From: Paraescarpia echinospica
Taxonomy: Eukaryota > Annelida > Polychaeta > Sabellida > Siboglinidae
Direction of reading: 5' to 3'
Assembly (NCBI GenBank): GCA_020002185.1
Contig: CM034537.1
Span: 68,348,286-68,412,285 of the forward strand
DNA length: 64,000 nucleotides
Part shown: one piece after another, positions 11,275-22,832 of the stretch
Layout of the letters: every line of letters starts with the position of its first letter
How positions within the stretch are numbered: position 1 is the first letter of the stretch
The notes under the pieces: model-generated
Seen by the model: only the letters and a program-made list of their open reading frames with translations
Databases searched by the model: none
What the model was told of the DNA's origin: nothing
Position numbers and translations under genes: made by a program

Positions 11275-11423
11275 CGTCGCCGTCGTGGGTCCTTCACCCG
11301 CACCGTGTCGTTTGGGTGCAACATCGTCAATGAGTTCCCACGATCGTGCGGTGCCGACTTCCTGGCGTATGTTTCGCGCCGATGTGGCAGTCGAGTTCTC
11401 AGCTTTCTACCAAAAAATATAGC

Positions 11424-11945
11424 TCAGCTGGAGATTTGCCACTTTGCTAGTAGTGAGGAGCGATACGCTAGCATGGCGAGATACGCGTCCTCTCCTCGGT
11501 CGGCAGCTTTACTGAGCAACCGCTTCACAATTTTCACTGCATTTTCAGCAAGTCCGTTTGATTGCGGATAATACGGGCTCGACATCTTATGCTCGATGCC
11601 CCAATCTCTGGTGAATTGTCTGAATTCAGCACTAGCAAACTGCGGACCACCATCAGAGACACACTCCGACGGAATTCCGTATCGAGAAAATAGCGACTTC
11701 AAGTGGATGATCACCTGTCGGCTCGATTCGCTCGACAAGAGTGCTATCTCAGGATAGTGCGAGTAATAGTCAACAGTCAGTAAGTACGGAACTTGCTTCA
11801 GGTAGAAGATGTCACATGCTACCTTCGCCCATGGTCGATCTGGTCGCTCATGCATCTGCAGTGGTTGTTGTGGTTGTGCATATCTGTGCTCCTGACACAC
11901 ATCGCATCGTGAGACTGTGTCATAGACTCCTGACACACATCGCAT
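11424..11945 (-). pseudogene. Gypsy 1 integrase core
   Basis: The translation holds PWAKVACDIFYL and YLLTVDYYSHYPEI (first catalytic Asp), then ECVSDGGPQFAS (second Asp) and SPYYPQSNGLAENAVK (catalytic Glu), the D,D-35-E integrase core. The frame ends in a stop near 11424. Upstream it is out of frame with the zinc-binding part because of the 38-bp tandem array. Confidence 0.9.
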
Positions 11946-12308
11946 CGTGAGACTGTGTCATAGACTCCTGACACACGCCGCATCGTGAGACTGTGTCATA
12001 GACTCCTGACACACGCCGCATCGTGAGACTGTGTCATAGACTCCTGACACACATCGCATCGTGAGACTGTGTCATAGACTCCTGACACACATCGCATCGT
12101 GAGACTGTGTCATAGACTCCTGACACACATCGCATCGTGAGACTGTGTCATAGACTCCTGACACACATCGCATCGTGAGACTGTGTCATAGACTCCTGAC
12201 ACACATCGCATCGTGAGACTGTGTCATAGACTCCTGACACACATCGCATCGTGAGACTGTGTCATAGACTCCTGACACACATCGCTTCGTGAGACTGTGT
12301 CATAGACA
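11891..12308. repeat. 38-bp tandem array, 11 copies, inside the integrase zinc-finger region
   Basis: Units start at 11891 and every 38 bp up to 12271. The unit begins CCTGACACACATCGCATCGT and ends AGACTGTGTCATAGACT. Copies are nearly identical: some have GCCGCATC for ATCGCATC and the last has CGCTTCG. On the minus strand the unit encodes the TVSRCDVCQE end of the HHCC zinc finger. Since 38 is not a multiple of 3, ten extra copies shift the frame by two bases, exactly the offset between the frames on either side (827 bp apart, 447 without ten units). Confidence 0.97.
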
Positions 12309-12772
12309 TCTTTATTCATGTTGGGCCAGTACAGAATGTCTCGGGCTCGTCTCTTACACTTCTCGATGCCCAAGTGACCCTCGTGTATTAGCTGGAGCAT
12401 CTCGCCTCTCATGTTCTCAGGCACAACTACACGTTGTCCTTTCAGTAAGACACCATCGACTATGGACAGTTCTTCTATGAATGCCATGTAAGGCTTTGGG
12501 CTAACTTCGCTGCCATTTGACATGCCCCGAATCACTTGCTGTAATTCTCGATCGTTTTCAGGCGCCTCTGCTATCTCAGCCCATTTGCGCTCAGACACAG
12601 GCAGACTCGATTTCACTGTACATACGTGTATGTGAACGTCGCTTTCTGTTGTGCTCGTCACCTGCTTCGCAGAAAACGATCTCGACAACGTGTCCGCCAC
12701 CACGAGGAGTTTCCCTGGTGTGTACTCTAGCGTCAAGTCGTACTTCTGAATGCGTAATAGGAGACGCTGCAA
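12224..12772 (-). pseudogene. Gypsy 1 RNase H end and integrase zinc-finger region
   Basis: It reads RLLLRIQKYDLTLEYTPGK and ADTLSRSF (connection after RNase H), then EGHLGIEKCKRRARDILYWP, the H..H part of the integrase HHCC finger, running into the tandem array. It is in the same frame as the reverse transcriptase but separated from it by an in-frame stop near 12821. Confidence 0.85.
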
Positions 12773-12820
12773 TCTCGGCGGTGTATCACACAGCTGTTTC
12801 TTCGAGATCGCTATCAGCGG

Positions 12821-13885
12821 CTAGTGCTCTGTCTCAACAGTAACTTTGCGACCATAGATGTAGACGTGAAAACGCTCGCATGCGGATACAACACCCAGCT
12901 GTTCTTTTTCAATCTGTGCGTAATTTTTCTTTGCTGTCGTCATGGACCTCGAAGCGTACGCTACAGGCATCCACTCGCCGTTCGTCTCTTGTAGCAGCAC
13001 GACACCAATCCCGTCTTTGGATACATTACTCGAAACTTTGTGTGACTTGCTCTCATCATAGTACTGGAGCACTGGCTGCTTGGACAATGTCTCTTTGATA
13101 CCATTCCACGCAAGCTCGTGTTCGCTTTGCCACTGCCAATCACTGTTTTTCTCTAGCAGTAGTCTGAGTGGAGCGGTTCTGGCGGAAAGATTCGGTATGT
13201 ATCGGCCAAGGTACGTTACCATGCCTAACACCCGCTGTAACTCGGTCACATCAGTCGGTGTTGGCATATCCCGGATCGCTTGGATTTTATCCGGATCAGG
13301 TTTCATACCATCATGGGTGATCACTTCGCCAAGATACGCGAGTTCAGGTTGGCGGAAGACACATTTTTCTATGTTCAACACCAGTCCCACCTCCGAGAGT
13401 CGCTGCAGCGTCTTCATGAGGCGCTGATCATGTTCTTCTACCGTGGCCCCCCAGACGATGATGTCGTCCATGTAGACGCTCACGCCTTCGTGGTCTTCTA
13501 GGAACTGATGCACCGTTTTGTGAAACACCTCAGGTGCAGAGCAGATACCCATTGGTAGCCTCAAGTATCGGTACCGTCCAAACGGGGTGTTAAAGGTTGT
13601 CAGTAACGATGACTGTCTATCCAATCGTATCTGATGGAAACCCGCCGTCGCATCCATTTTCGAAAAACATGTTGCATTTGCCAGCTTTCCGAGAATCTCC
13701 TCCTTTGTTGGGATTTGAAAATGCTCACGTTTGATCTCTTTATTTAAGTCCTTCGGGTCTATGCATAACCGCATTTTCCCGTTGGACTTCTCTGCTATCA
13801 CGAGCGAGTTGACCCAGTCCGTTGGTTCATTGACCTTTGTCAACCTTGCTTCGGCTGTGGCCTCTTGGAAACAGCCACCCGACAA
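12821..13885 (-). pseudogene. Gypsy 1 reverse transcriptase and RNase H
   Basis: A 354-codon open frame with the RT blocks in order: MRLCIDPKDLNKEIKR, FSKMDATAGFHQIRLD, FGRYRYLRLPMGICSAPEVF, and the active site VYMDDIIVWG. The thumb and the RNase H domain follow, with KDGIGVVLL and the VAYASRSMT block. The first RNase H acidic residue appears as Asn (SSNVSKDG where gypsy elements have Asp). The frame ends at a stop that interrupts the polyprotein. The YMDD core is intact. Confidence 0.93.
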
Positions 13886-14169
13886 GGAGCGTGGACGACA
13901 CCCCTGGCGCCATCTTTGAGCACTATCGTGTGTACCCCAGGCATAGTTCCACTCCCCTGGAATAACTGCGGATATGCCTTCTTGATTTCTATTTTCATCG
14001 TCTCTTTTCCGTTTGACTCATTCTTCATGGTTTTGACTCGCTTCACAAGTCCAAGCCTGTCACAGTCAGTTCCGCCTAGGAGTGCTGGTCTGCGTTGTCC
14101 TCGCACCACTTCCATGTACGTCGAGATCTGACGTTTCTTAAATCTCAACGTCACGCGGCACACCCCCAA
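13840..14169 (-). pseudogene. Gypsy 1 protease C-terminal and pre-RT region
   Basis: It reads ALLGGTDCDRLGLVKRV and then SGTMPGVHTIVLKDGARGVV, the stretch that links protease and reverse transcriptase in gypsy polyproteins. It is frameshifted relative to both gag and RT and overlaps the RT frame for about 45 bp. Confidence 0.75.
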
Positions 14170-14209
14170 GCTTGTAATGGGTGCGATGTCATTACCGCTC
14201 GACTTTGGC

Positions 14210-15181
14210 CTAGTTTCGATTTTGGTCTAATGTTCTCATACTGCTTCTCATAGATGATGTTGACATCTGACGGTCTGACCCTGTGCCTAACTTGAATGCA
14301 ATCGTGCTATTCTCAACTCTGAGTTTCTGTGTCCATTTCGTGTCAGTCTCAGCATCGGCGTGCTCAACCATGCCAACAAACATTTCATCTATCCCGTCTG
14401 CGGGATCATTCCGGCTAACATAGCGCACTTTCCCCTCCTTGGGCTTTGTTCTACAAACTCGCGCGAAATGTCCAACCTTACCACATTTATTACAGGCCTT
14501 GCCATACGCTGGACAAGCGCGCAGTGCATGCGTTGTATCACAACATTTACACTTTGTGGCAGTCTTTCGTTGGTGTGGCTTCCATTGCTGGCGACGCCCC
14601 TTTTGGCAGTAGTTGACTTCATTGGTCGATGCTACTTTGTCTGTACTCAGTGACTGAATTTGTCTTTCAGTTGCCTCTGCCGCCTGGCATATTTTGACTG
14701 CTTTATCAAGGTCTAAACTGTCTTCCCTTAGTAAGCGTTCGCGTACCCTTGAACTTGCAATTCCCAATATCAAACGGTCCCTGATCATACTGTTTTTGAG
14801 ACTGTCAAACTGGCATGTCTGTGCCTTTAGTTTCAAGTCAGTCACGAATTGTTCAATTGGCTCTCCCTGTACTTGTTTTCGACTATGAAACACGTAGCGT
14901 TCATACGTTTAATTCTTTTTGGGGTTACAGTAGGCATTGAACTTCTCAACTACGCTCTCATAGTTCCCCTCCTCTTCCTGAGTAAACAAAAACAGGTTGT
15001 AGACCTCGGCGGCTTGTTTTCTAGCAACATGGAGCAACAGTGCTATGTTTTGTTTAGCCGGTTTTGTATCATGACCAGTTGCTGCCATGTACAGATCAAA
15101 CTCTTGCTTGAATTTGCGCCAATTTTCTGATATATTTCCAACCAAAACAAGTCCTTCTGGCTGTCTGATTGAATCAGCCAT
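14210..15181 (-). pseudogene. Gypsy 1 gag, zinc knuckle and protease start
   Basis: The ATG at 15181 opens a frame (MADSIRQPEG) with a gag-like helix region (ENWRKFKQEFDLYM). One in-frame stop at 14909-14911 interrupts it after NPKKN; the same frame then continues to 14210. The second part has CKCC and CNKCGKVGHFARVC (a C-x2-C-x4-H-x4-C knuckle) and ends in the protease start AFKLGTGSD, where the catalytic DTG has become GTG. So the gag is nearly full length and broken by a nonsense change and a lost protease aspartate. Confidence 0.88.
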
Positions 15182-15364
15182 GATTGCCTACACTGTTATT
15201 GATGGTCACATTATCGCCCTGCCAAACGGCTTGTGCGCCATGACATTGACCTTGACAGCTTCGGTGATAAAAAACAATTGTCAAAATTCCACTCAGCTGC
15301 GTATTTGTCGGTTTCGGCGTTTCGAATTCTGGCGTGTTGTTTCCGCTCCGTGTTTCTGACACCA

Positions 15365-15539
15365 TGTAATGCTTCTTACTTGTTAATTATTAATTAACCT
15401 CGTCGTAATGCATCAAATCAAGACCGTTTTGGAAATGCACCGTGTGACTTTATTACTACCTCAGGAAGAATAGAACCCAAATGATTAGGCAAGAAACATC
15501 TATTCCTTGTGGACATCAATATAGCATGTAATCAACACA
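15365..15539 (-). repeat. LTR (5' LTR of gypsy 1)
   Basis: 175 bp. It starts TGTAATGCTTCTTACT on the plus strand and ends AATCAACACA; TSD GCACC follows at 15540. The primer-binding-like TGGTGTCAG begins at 15364 on the minus strand. Confidence 0.9.
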
Positions 15540-15544
15540 GCACC

Positions 15545-17235
15545 CATGTGTACAGACAGCAGACAAAGGAGAAGAGAATTCGGTCGGGAGATTCGGATGG
15601 GGTACAACAAACCGAGAGGGCCGGGGGCTAGTAGAGTCGGTGATGCGAAGTCAGCTGGCAATGGCCGGGTCGTTCTTCCAAAAGAGAGAAAGCTATAAAG
15701 TGTCCTGGAGTGGCCACCATAAGACAGCGCTTGATCAGCTCGTAGTGAAGAGACAGCAATTGTGGCGGGTGAAGTATTGTAAGGTCATCGAAGGGGAAGA
15801 CGTGACTACGCAACATAAGCCCCTCGTTTTCATTGTGCGTATGCACAAGAGGAGGTGATGTGGGGCGGAAGACCATCAAATGGTGGAAATGTCACGTGGA
15901 CACAGCCAGTGCATATAGAGATAGAGTGGCATCAGAGTATGTGAAACTACGGCCAACAATAGGAACAGTGGAAGAAGAATGGAAATCCTTTAAAGATGCT
16001 TTCATTGGAGCAGCTGAGGAGCTGTACGGCAGAACATCTGGTAAAGAGTTTCCTCGAAGAGCAAAAGAGCAGACATGGTGGACTGAAGAAGTAGCCAAAG
16101 CAAAGCAATTTGAGAAAAGAGGGAGGTATGGATGGAGATAGAAGTGATCAAAGGGAATGGCGGACAACCTGATATAGCAATACAACAAACCGTATGGACA
16201 GCTAGGAGAGCTGTGGATAAGGCAAAGATAGAGATAGAAGAGAAGCTGTATAGAAAGCTTGTGAGGATAGCGGAAAGAAGATGATCTATAAGATGGCCCG
16301 TGAGAGGGATGAGGATAGCACGGATGTGAAAGCTGGAACAGTGATCAAAAATAAGAAAGGAAAGCTAGTGACAGACAGGAGATAGGTGCTACATGTCTGG
16401 GAGGAGTATTTCAAGGCATTGCTAAACCAAAGGGAAACAGAGAACTAAATCTACCAAGTGCAGTAGAGGGAGAAGTTAATGTGGAGGAGATTGTGGATGC
16501 TGAGGTAGAGAGAGCAATGAAGAAGATGAAGAAAGGTCGGACGGTAGGTACAGATGAACCTCGAGTGGAGTTGCTGGTGGTGGCTGAACGAGTTGGAATA
16601 TGGTGGACAAAATGATTGATGAAAATCTGCATGAGAGAGGGGAATATTCCAGAAGAGTGGAGAACGGGGCTGATTGTCCCAGTATGGAAAAGAAAGGGAG
16701 ACGTGCATGACCCTGGAAAATACAGAGGCATTACTTTGTTAAGCCATATGTTGATGATGCTGGAAAGAATCCTGGATATCAGAATAAGAACAGTAGTGGA
16801 AGGGGATATCGGCGAAGAACAGCAGGGTTTTGGAACAGGGAGAGGAACAACTGACAGGATGTTTGCCCTGAGGCAGCCAGTGGAAAGGAAATTGGAGGGA
16901 CTTGAAGATCTGGCGGTAGGATTCATAGACTTGGAGAAAGCATATGATACTGTACCAAGAGAGATGGCAATGGCGACATTGAGGTGGATGGGGGTCCCAG
17001 AGACAGAGGTCAGTATGATAGAAGGAACATATGCAGAAACAAAGAGCAGTGTGTTGTGTGGACCGGGAGTGTCAGGAGAGTTTGAAGTGAATGTTCCCCT
17101 GAGACAGGGGAGCGCCCTAGGCCCACTGTTGTTTATCGCAGTGGTGAAACTGATAAGCAGAAGACTGGTGCGAGAGATATCCTCCGGATGCTAATGTGGG
17201 CAGACGATCTGGCAGTAGTAGCGTTCATACTCTAA
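15545..17235 (+). pseudogene. LINE A, central region and reverse transcriptase
   Basis: This is the continuation of LINE A behind the gypsy insertion. The linker (15545-16440) is littered with stops. From 16616 a 192-codon frame has RT blocks: EGNIPEEWRTGLIVPVWKRK, KYRGITLLSHMLMMLERIL, QQGFGTGRGTTD, FIDLEKAYDTVPRE and PLRQGSALGPLLF. A shifted frame then gives LMWADDLAVVAF, the WADD form of the catalytic YADD box, before the element stops abruptly near 17235 where satellite DNA begins. It is 3'-truncated or overrun by the satellite. Clade not assigned. Confidence 0.85.
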
Positions 17236-17237
17236 AA

Positions 17238-18355
17238 AATAACTATACTGGCACAACTTTACGACACATACGCGTCAAAGTAAACAAATTGTACAAGTCT
17301 AGCGTGTTAGTCAGATACATTTTTACAAAGTTACCTCGGCAATGTACTAAATTGGTAATAATTTACGTCACATACGCGTTAAAGTAAGAAAATGGTACAA
17401 GTCTATAATGGTGGTCAGCTAAATGTTTACAAAGTTATGTCGGTAAAGTATTAAGGTGGCAAGAATTTACGACGTTCACGCGTTAATACAATAAAAATAA
17501 ACTATATTGGCACAAGTGTACAAGTCTGGCGTGTTAGTCAGATACATTTTTACAGTTACCTCAGCAATGTACTCAACTGGTAAGAATTTACGACACATAC
17601 GCGTTAAAGTAAAATAAATTACAAGTCTATTGTTTTGGTCAGATACATTTTTACAAAGTTACTTCGGTAATGTAGTAATATGGAAAGAATTTACAACGTT
17701 CACGCGTTCATACGCTAATATTCTAAGAAGTTTCCTCGGTAATGCACTACACCGGCACGTATTTACAACAAATATGCGTTAAAGTAAGAAACAATTCTAC
17801 AATTCTAACGTGTTGGTCAGCTAAATTTCTACGAACTTACCTCAGTAATGTACTAAGCTGGCAAGAATTAGGATGTATACACGATAAAGTAAGAAAGGTG
17901 TACAAGTCTACCATGCTGACATGCTAAAATGTAGAGGCGATACACATTAAACTATGAAAATGTTACAAGTCTGCCGTATTGAAACGCTAAAATTTGGTGG
18001 TGTTACCTTGGTAATGTACTAAACTGGCAAACATAAATTTGTATCAAGTTACCTCGGTAATGTTCTAAGGTGGCAAGAATTTACGACGTTCACGAGTTCG
18101 TACGCTAAACATGCACTACACTGGCACGAATTTACGACACATATGCGTTAAAGTAAGAGAGTTGTACAAGTCTATAGTGTTGGTGAGCACATTTTTTACA
18201 AAGCTACCTCGGTAATATACTAAGGTGGAACGAATTTACAACACATACGCGTTAAGGTAAGAAAGTTATACAAGTTTATAGTTTTGGTCAGCTAAATTTT
18301 TACAAAGTTACCTCGGTAATGTATTAAGCTGGCAAGAATTTACGACGTTCACGGT
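17238..18355. repeat. Degenerate satellite of about 100-120 bp units
   Basis: The sentence AATTTACGACACATACGCGTTAAAGTAAGAAA... TACAAGTCTA... TTTTTACAAAGTTACCTCGG and TAATGTACTAA recurs about ten times with many substitutions and indels. ACCTCGG-type boxes lie near 17334, 17562, 17732, 18050, 18208 and 18311, among others. Some units carry GACGTTCACGCGTTCATACGC instead of GACACATACGCGTTAAAG, so two unit types alternate. No coding potential. Confidence 0.9.
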
Positions 18356-19680
18356 TCTGTTTACTCAATTTTATCTTGTCTACTTGTTTTGGTTGGCCTT
18401 TTACCTTGTTTACTTGTTCTGTGTGCTCAATTTTACCTTGTTTATCTGCTCTAAACACCTGTCAAAGAAGCAAAGTCGATACGTTCAAATAACACAGATG
18501 TTATTTATATGAACTGGTCACCCTAAACTGGTACGTAAAGTCATTAGGTGGCGTTTATTGATACGTCAATAGGTCTAACTATGACATGAATGATGGGTTA
18601 CCATACCAACTGTTGTTATAGTAAAGCGTTATACTATGATAGGAAGGTTGTAAGACCTGTATGGTAAATGGAAGTAGGGCTAACGTTAACGGAAATCACC
18701 AAAGTGACTAGGGTGTACGGTATTTATACTACGAAAAAAGTTACACTAAAAGAGTCACGAAGATAGCGCATTGACGCACTAAGCTACGAACATTCTACAA
18801 GGTTGTCGCGCTTAAAAGCTAAAAGGAAGTTAGTGCAGTGATGGCTTAAAATATTAAAATACTACCACATAGCTGATAAAATTAGTACCTATTCCGTCAC
18901 TAGGTGACATTTTTACATAGGTTATTAGGTCGAAGTACGATAGAAATGGTCCATAGGTCTTCAAGTATTATGGATATGGGTGACGTTTTCAAAGGTTTTA
19001 ATAAGAAAGATGGCTATGGTTGGTAATACCAGTACCTGTAAAGCTACTAGGTGGCGCTTATCCATAGGACAGACCTATCTACAAGAAAATGTACATACAT
19101 AGACATACATCACATGAAAAAGAAGCGACGATGCCTAGTTACAATGCATTAGAGTGTACGTCACATCAAAACAAGCGACGAGGTGTGAATATAATGCAAT
19201 ACATTTTGTAGGGCTGGACAAGTTCAGTCTTGTGTATTAAATGGCCTACATTCGAAAACGCTTTCGTGTTGTCCAGGAATCAGTTCACCTGTGCTATTAA
19301 CAAGAGACATGGGTATGCTGCAGTGTATTGGGACTATATACATGCGCGTAAGTTCCAAATGCCTGGACAGAATTATTACAAATTTTATCGAATTATCATG
19401 CGTACCTACGTAGATAGGCGCCATTTTAACTGATTTAACAGATAAGTTCTTATTTTATAATCATTGTAAGCTATACGTAGGTTTTATAAATATGTAGGGT
19501 CCGTCTTAACCTAGGCCAATAAATATTCCACCGTTCGTGTAGAACCCGTCAGATAGAAACCACCTCGTTTAATTAGTAATCCTCCATTAATAAGAACTTA
19601 TAGATCGTAACACTTTATTTTAGCTTCGCTTTCATCACTTAAGTGACGGCGAACATATAGCACCACAATCGCTCGGTCCG
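18356..19680. other. Gene-free interval
   Basis: A short diverged duplication rich in TTTACCTTGTTTACTTGTTC lies at about 18360-18450. A second small duplication (ACATCACATGAAAAAGAAGCGACGA-like) lies at about 19100-19180. No coding similarity was seen. Confidence 0.55.
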
Positions 19681-19687
19681 GTTGTCT

Positions 19688-20550
19688 ACGTCACGGTTAT
19701 ACATTAATAAAAGGAAGTCAGGCAAAATGGATTTTTCTTGCACGGTATTGGATAGGGCTACAACTACGAAAATATAATTCCTCTCTAGCAGATATGACTA
19801 AACCACATTCAGAGTCAGCTCCCGCGTTCTACAGAGATGCCTTAAAGTGTTTCCATAGGTTCGTCGAAGTTTTTCCCAATTACAGTGGAACGGAAATAGT
19901 AACTACAAAGATTATATATAATAAATTAATGAAAGTGCACCCACCATATGTCGGATTCATTTCCCCGTCAATTGAATTTGAACTGGTCTGGAAGAATGTC
20001 CACTGTCAATTCGTAAATCCGAAATATAGAGATTTAGCATTGAGAATTGCACACCAAGCATTGATGACGCAATTAAAATTGTACACCTTCAAACTTAGTA
20101 AAACACCCAAGTGTAATATATGTATGCGAAGTGAGGAGTCTTTCACTCATCTATGTTTTAGATGCACCTTAGTGCAAGAAAATTGGACTTTCGTCGAAAC
20201 TGTTTTTGAAAGTTTGACAGGTATTGCTTTTCACATAGACGAAAACCTTGTAGTATTCAATCTTTTCCAAAAAAATTAATGTGCCACAATTTAACGAAAT
20301 GCTGCTGTTCTTGGTGAACTTACATAAGTACTGCATATGGACAAAGAGGAATGAAGTAAAGTATGACAAAAAGAAGGTGACAACCCTGTGTATAAGACGT
20401 CTCTTTATTAGATGTTTAGAATCGCGAATTAAAACAGATTGCCTCCGATTCGACAGAGAACATTTAGACAAATACTGGTGTAGAAACAGTAACGTAGCTT
20501 ACATGGATAACGATAACATTAAAATTTTATTGCGGCTACATCCACCGTAA
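19688..20550 (+). pseudogene. LINE 3' end (Tx1-like), RT C-terminal region with zf-RVT domain
   Basis: The plus strand reads KWIFLARYWIGLQLRKY (from about 19728), KPHSESAPAFYRDALKCF and FELVWKNV. A zf-RVT segment follows: KYRDLALRIAHQALMT, then a C-x2-C pair in KCNICMRSEE with H and C in THLCFRC. After a 1-base shift at 20277-20281 it continues with LLFLVNLHKYCIWTKRNEVK and ends at a stop at 20550. This arrangement is typical of the C-terminal end of Tx1/L1-group LINE ORF2 proteins. The RT core upstream is missing. Confidence 0.75.
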
Positions 20551-22180
20551 ATACATTATCCAAAGATGACTTTCGACACTTTTTAGTTCATATGATATTG
20601 AAAAAAAGTCATAATAATTTTTATAGCAGTCTTAACGAAGTGTTTCAGTAAAACGAAAAACCAGTGGGACGCCCAGAGAAACTACCCCAACTGGAGAACA
20701 ACCGACATTGTGGACATATCAGATTGATGTGGCGCACCAGCGGAACGACAATACAGTGAACAATAACAGAACGTGTCACGCACCAGATCGCTCGTTACGT
20801 AACACTGAACATAGAGTTGTCCGTACGGAACGGGCAGCACGACGCACAGTGACACCCAAGCACGTTATACACAAAGACTGTCTTAACTACACAGCGCTTT
20901 TCAAGTCTTCTGGAATTGCAGGAACTGGAAATAAACAAACATTTATTTAAAATGCCTACCAGCAGAGCCGTTCTACCTTAAACAGCGAACACTAATGTTT
21001 GTTTGTTGTACAAAAAGTTACATATTTCCAGCTCTACCCGTTTGGTCTTTTTCAATACTCGAACATGGTGGTTTGGTACCCATACTATATGGGCTTTGAG
21101 TTTGACGCGGTAGGATACATCCGATATTCCTGTACAACATAATGTCATAACATCATCCAGGACCAATAGAGTGGGAGTCACCACCTACAGTCCGTGTTCC
21201 ACAAACTTGTATTGGAACTTGTGGAGTGGGACCTTGTAGAAGGGTCTACTTCCACAATTTCTTATTGGCCACTGGCGCGGTCGTAATAGGCCCGTAAGCA
21301 CCATCACGTTATATACTATGATTCATCCCTTGTTGTCATAGTTGGGACCAATGGAGGGAGATAATATCCCGTACGTCCAAAATCATTACGGGAAAGGATA
21401 AATATATATCGCGTCATTTCTCAACAAAAGTAATTACCCTTACCCAGCAATTTATAGCTTCCGTTTAAACTCAAACGGTTAGACCACGCGAATGCAGATA
21501 TCTTATGCTTCAGTGTTTGACAAAAATATCTCATTCAAACTGGTTAAATATTCTTATACAATGAAAATGTATACACAAGCTTTTAATATGAGTTTGATAA
21601 TGTTTTATCCGTATTATATGTACAACTTTTATTTGTAAATATAATATGTACTATATGCGAATAAACATTGAAAAAAACCGGTTATACAGTGTAATACATT
21701 CTCGTTAAATTGTCGGTTCTAGCCATCACTTTGAATTATGCATATGCGGTAAGGAAGGGATGGAGGTTCTCTTTGACCCCGGTATAGCTAAAAAGGCAAT
21801 GAGCTCTACGCAAGTTCAGACTTGCACAGCGAATACCAGTTCAAACCAATTTGCAAAGAGGTGACCACATGAGGTAAGTGCAACTGTCCTATGTAAAGAC
21901 TATAGCATTTAAAAGATAGGGAGACGTTGATTTATTTTGTAGATAAAGATGTCCCGTTGTCGTGTGTGACAGGTTCAAATCCTGTCGGTGTCCCGTATAG
22001 AAACACTACAGGTTGTGCACATAGGCTCGTGGTGGATATCACATAATTTGACAAATGTTTTATTAATTAATTACGCCTTATGACAACACCACATTTTAAA
22101 CTCTCCGTTACTAGTCAAAGAAAGGCTCAGTCGCTAGGCTAAGCCTCGGCCTACGGGCCAAAGGTACGCATAGGCGGCAT
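20551..22180. other. Gene-free interval
   Basis: No protein family could be recognised. A tRNA-like T-arm (stem GACAG/CTGTC around GTTCAAATC, near 21968-21990) is present but without a matching acceptor stem. Confidence 0.5.
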
Positions 22181-22183
22181 CAT

Positions 22184-22254
22184 AGGGTTAGGGTTATGCT
22201 TAGGGTTAGGGTTAATTTGCACTTACACCGCGCCAAAGGTAGGGTTAGGGTTAT
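22184..22254. repeat. Short interstitial telomere-like repeats
   Basis: Runs of AGGGTTAGGGTTA occur near 22186-22197, 22199-22213 and 22241-22253, separated by non-telomeric sequence. (TTAGGG)n is the usual animal telomere unit. The block is short and interrupted, so it is an interstitial remnant rather than a chromosome end. Confidence 0.85.
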
Positions 22255-22339
22255 TGGCACTTGCAACGCGCCGCCGTTGTTATATTTTTAGCCATATTAC
22301 TACTGGCGCCTAATTAACCAAAACATCACCCGATGTGTT

Positions 22340-22790
22340 ACGTCGCGTCGACAATGATTCCACTTCGGCATTGATACCACTTGCGGCGACATTTCTTTCC
22401 GAAAAAGAACCGCCGATGCGTCAAAATTCACCGCCGACGCGACCAACATTTTATGCCGACGCGACCAAATATATTTGGTTGCGTAGAAATGATTCATAAA
22501 TATATTTGGTCGCTTCGTTTAGCCGACGTAGTAACACTGCCGAGGCGACCTGCTACTCCGTGCTGCGACCACGTCCGCGCGCCGCGTATAAAGGCAGCGA
22601 TGCGTGGTCGATCGAATAGCATTCATCTTCTTCCGTACTTCCGTACTTCCGCCTACCCTGAACGTGCAGAGGATACAGGCGGTGGTTGGCAGGCGAACAG
22701 GAACTGTGCTTATATATGTGTGTTGTGCGATTAACATAAATAACGTGTAAATAAACAGAAATACGTGCACAATAGGTTTGTGTCTAGAAT
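22340..22790. repeat. Repeat block with GACGCGACCAA inverted motifs and a TATA-like box
   Basis: GCCGACGCGACCAA occurs near 22433 and 22458, and ATATATTTGGTTGCG and ATATATTTGGTCGC near 22469 and 22500, so the block has inverted and direct copies of a GCGACCAAATATAT unit. Downstream lie GCGTATAAAGGCAG (about 22583), a doubled TTCCGTAC, and AATAAACAG (about 22749). The TATA box to polyadenylation order could mark an LTR, but no paired copy or TSD was found. A related GCCGACGCGAC phrase occurs at 33267. Confidence 0.4.
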
Positions 22791-22832
22791 CTTAGAATTG
22801 GATATGTCAGTGTTTGAATGCGTCCAGGCTGT

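Larger units (their letters stand above)
10663..15539 (-). mobile_element. Ty3/gypsy LTR retrotransposon 1, structurally nearly complete
   Basis: Two similar LTRs (10663-10823 and 15365-15539) are flanked by the 5-bp target duplication GCACC (10658-10662 and 15540-15544). On the minus strand the order is LTR, primer-binding-like TGGTGTCAG (from 15364), gag with zinc knuckle, protease, reverse transcriptase, RNase H, integrase, polypurine tract (complement of TCCCCCTTTTT at 10824) and LTR. It has inserted into LINE A. It is inactive: gag and pol carry stops and frameshifts, the protease site reads GTG instead of DTG, and a 38-bp tandem expansion lies in the integrase. Confidence 0.95.

Noticed and set aside
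11891..12308. Regular 38-bp repeats considered as a CRISPR array
   Set aside because: Units are directly contiguous without spacers, lie in a coding region of a retrotransposon, and the genome is animal.
19230..19433. 67-codon plus-strand ORF upstream of the Tx1-like LINE end
   Set aside because: No LINE motif could be identified in it and it is separated from the supported coding part by stops.
21960..22000. tRNA-like T-arm with B-box GGTTCAAATCC
   Set aside because: No pairing acceptor or anticodon arm upstream; could be a tRNA-derived scrap but not supportable as a tRNA gene or SINE.
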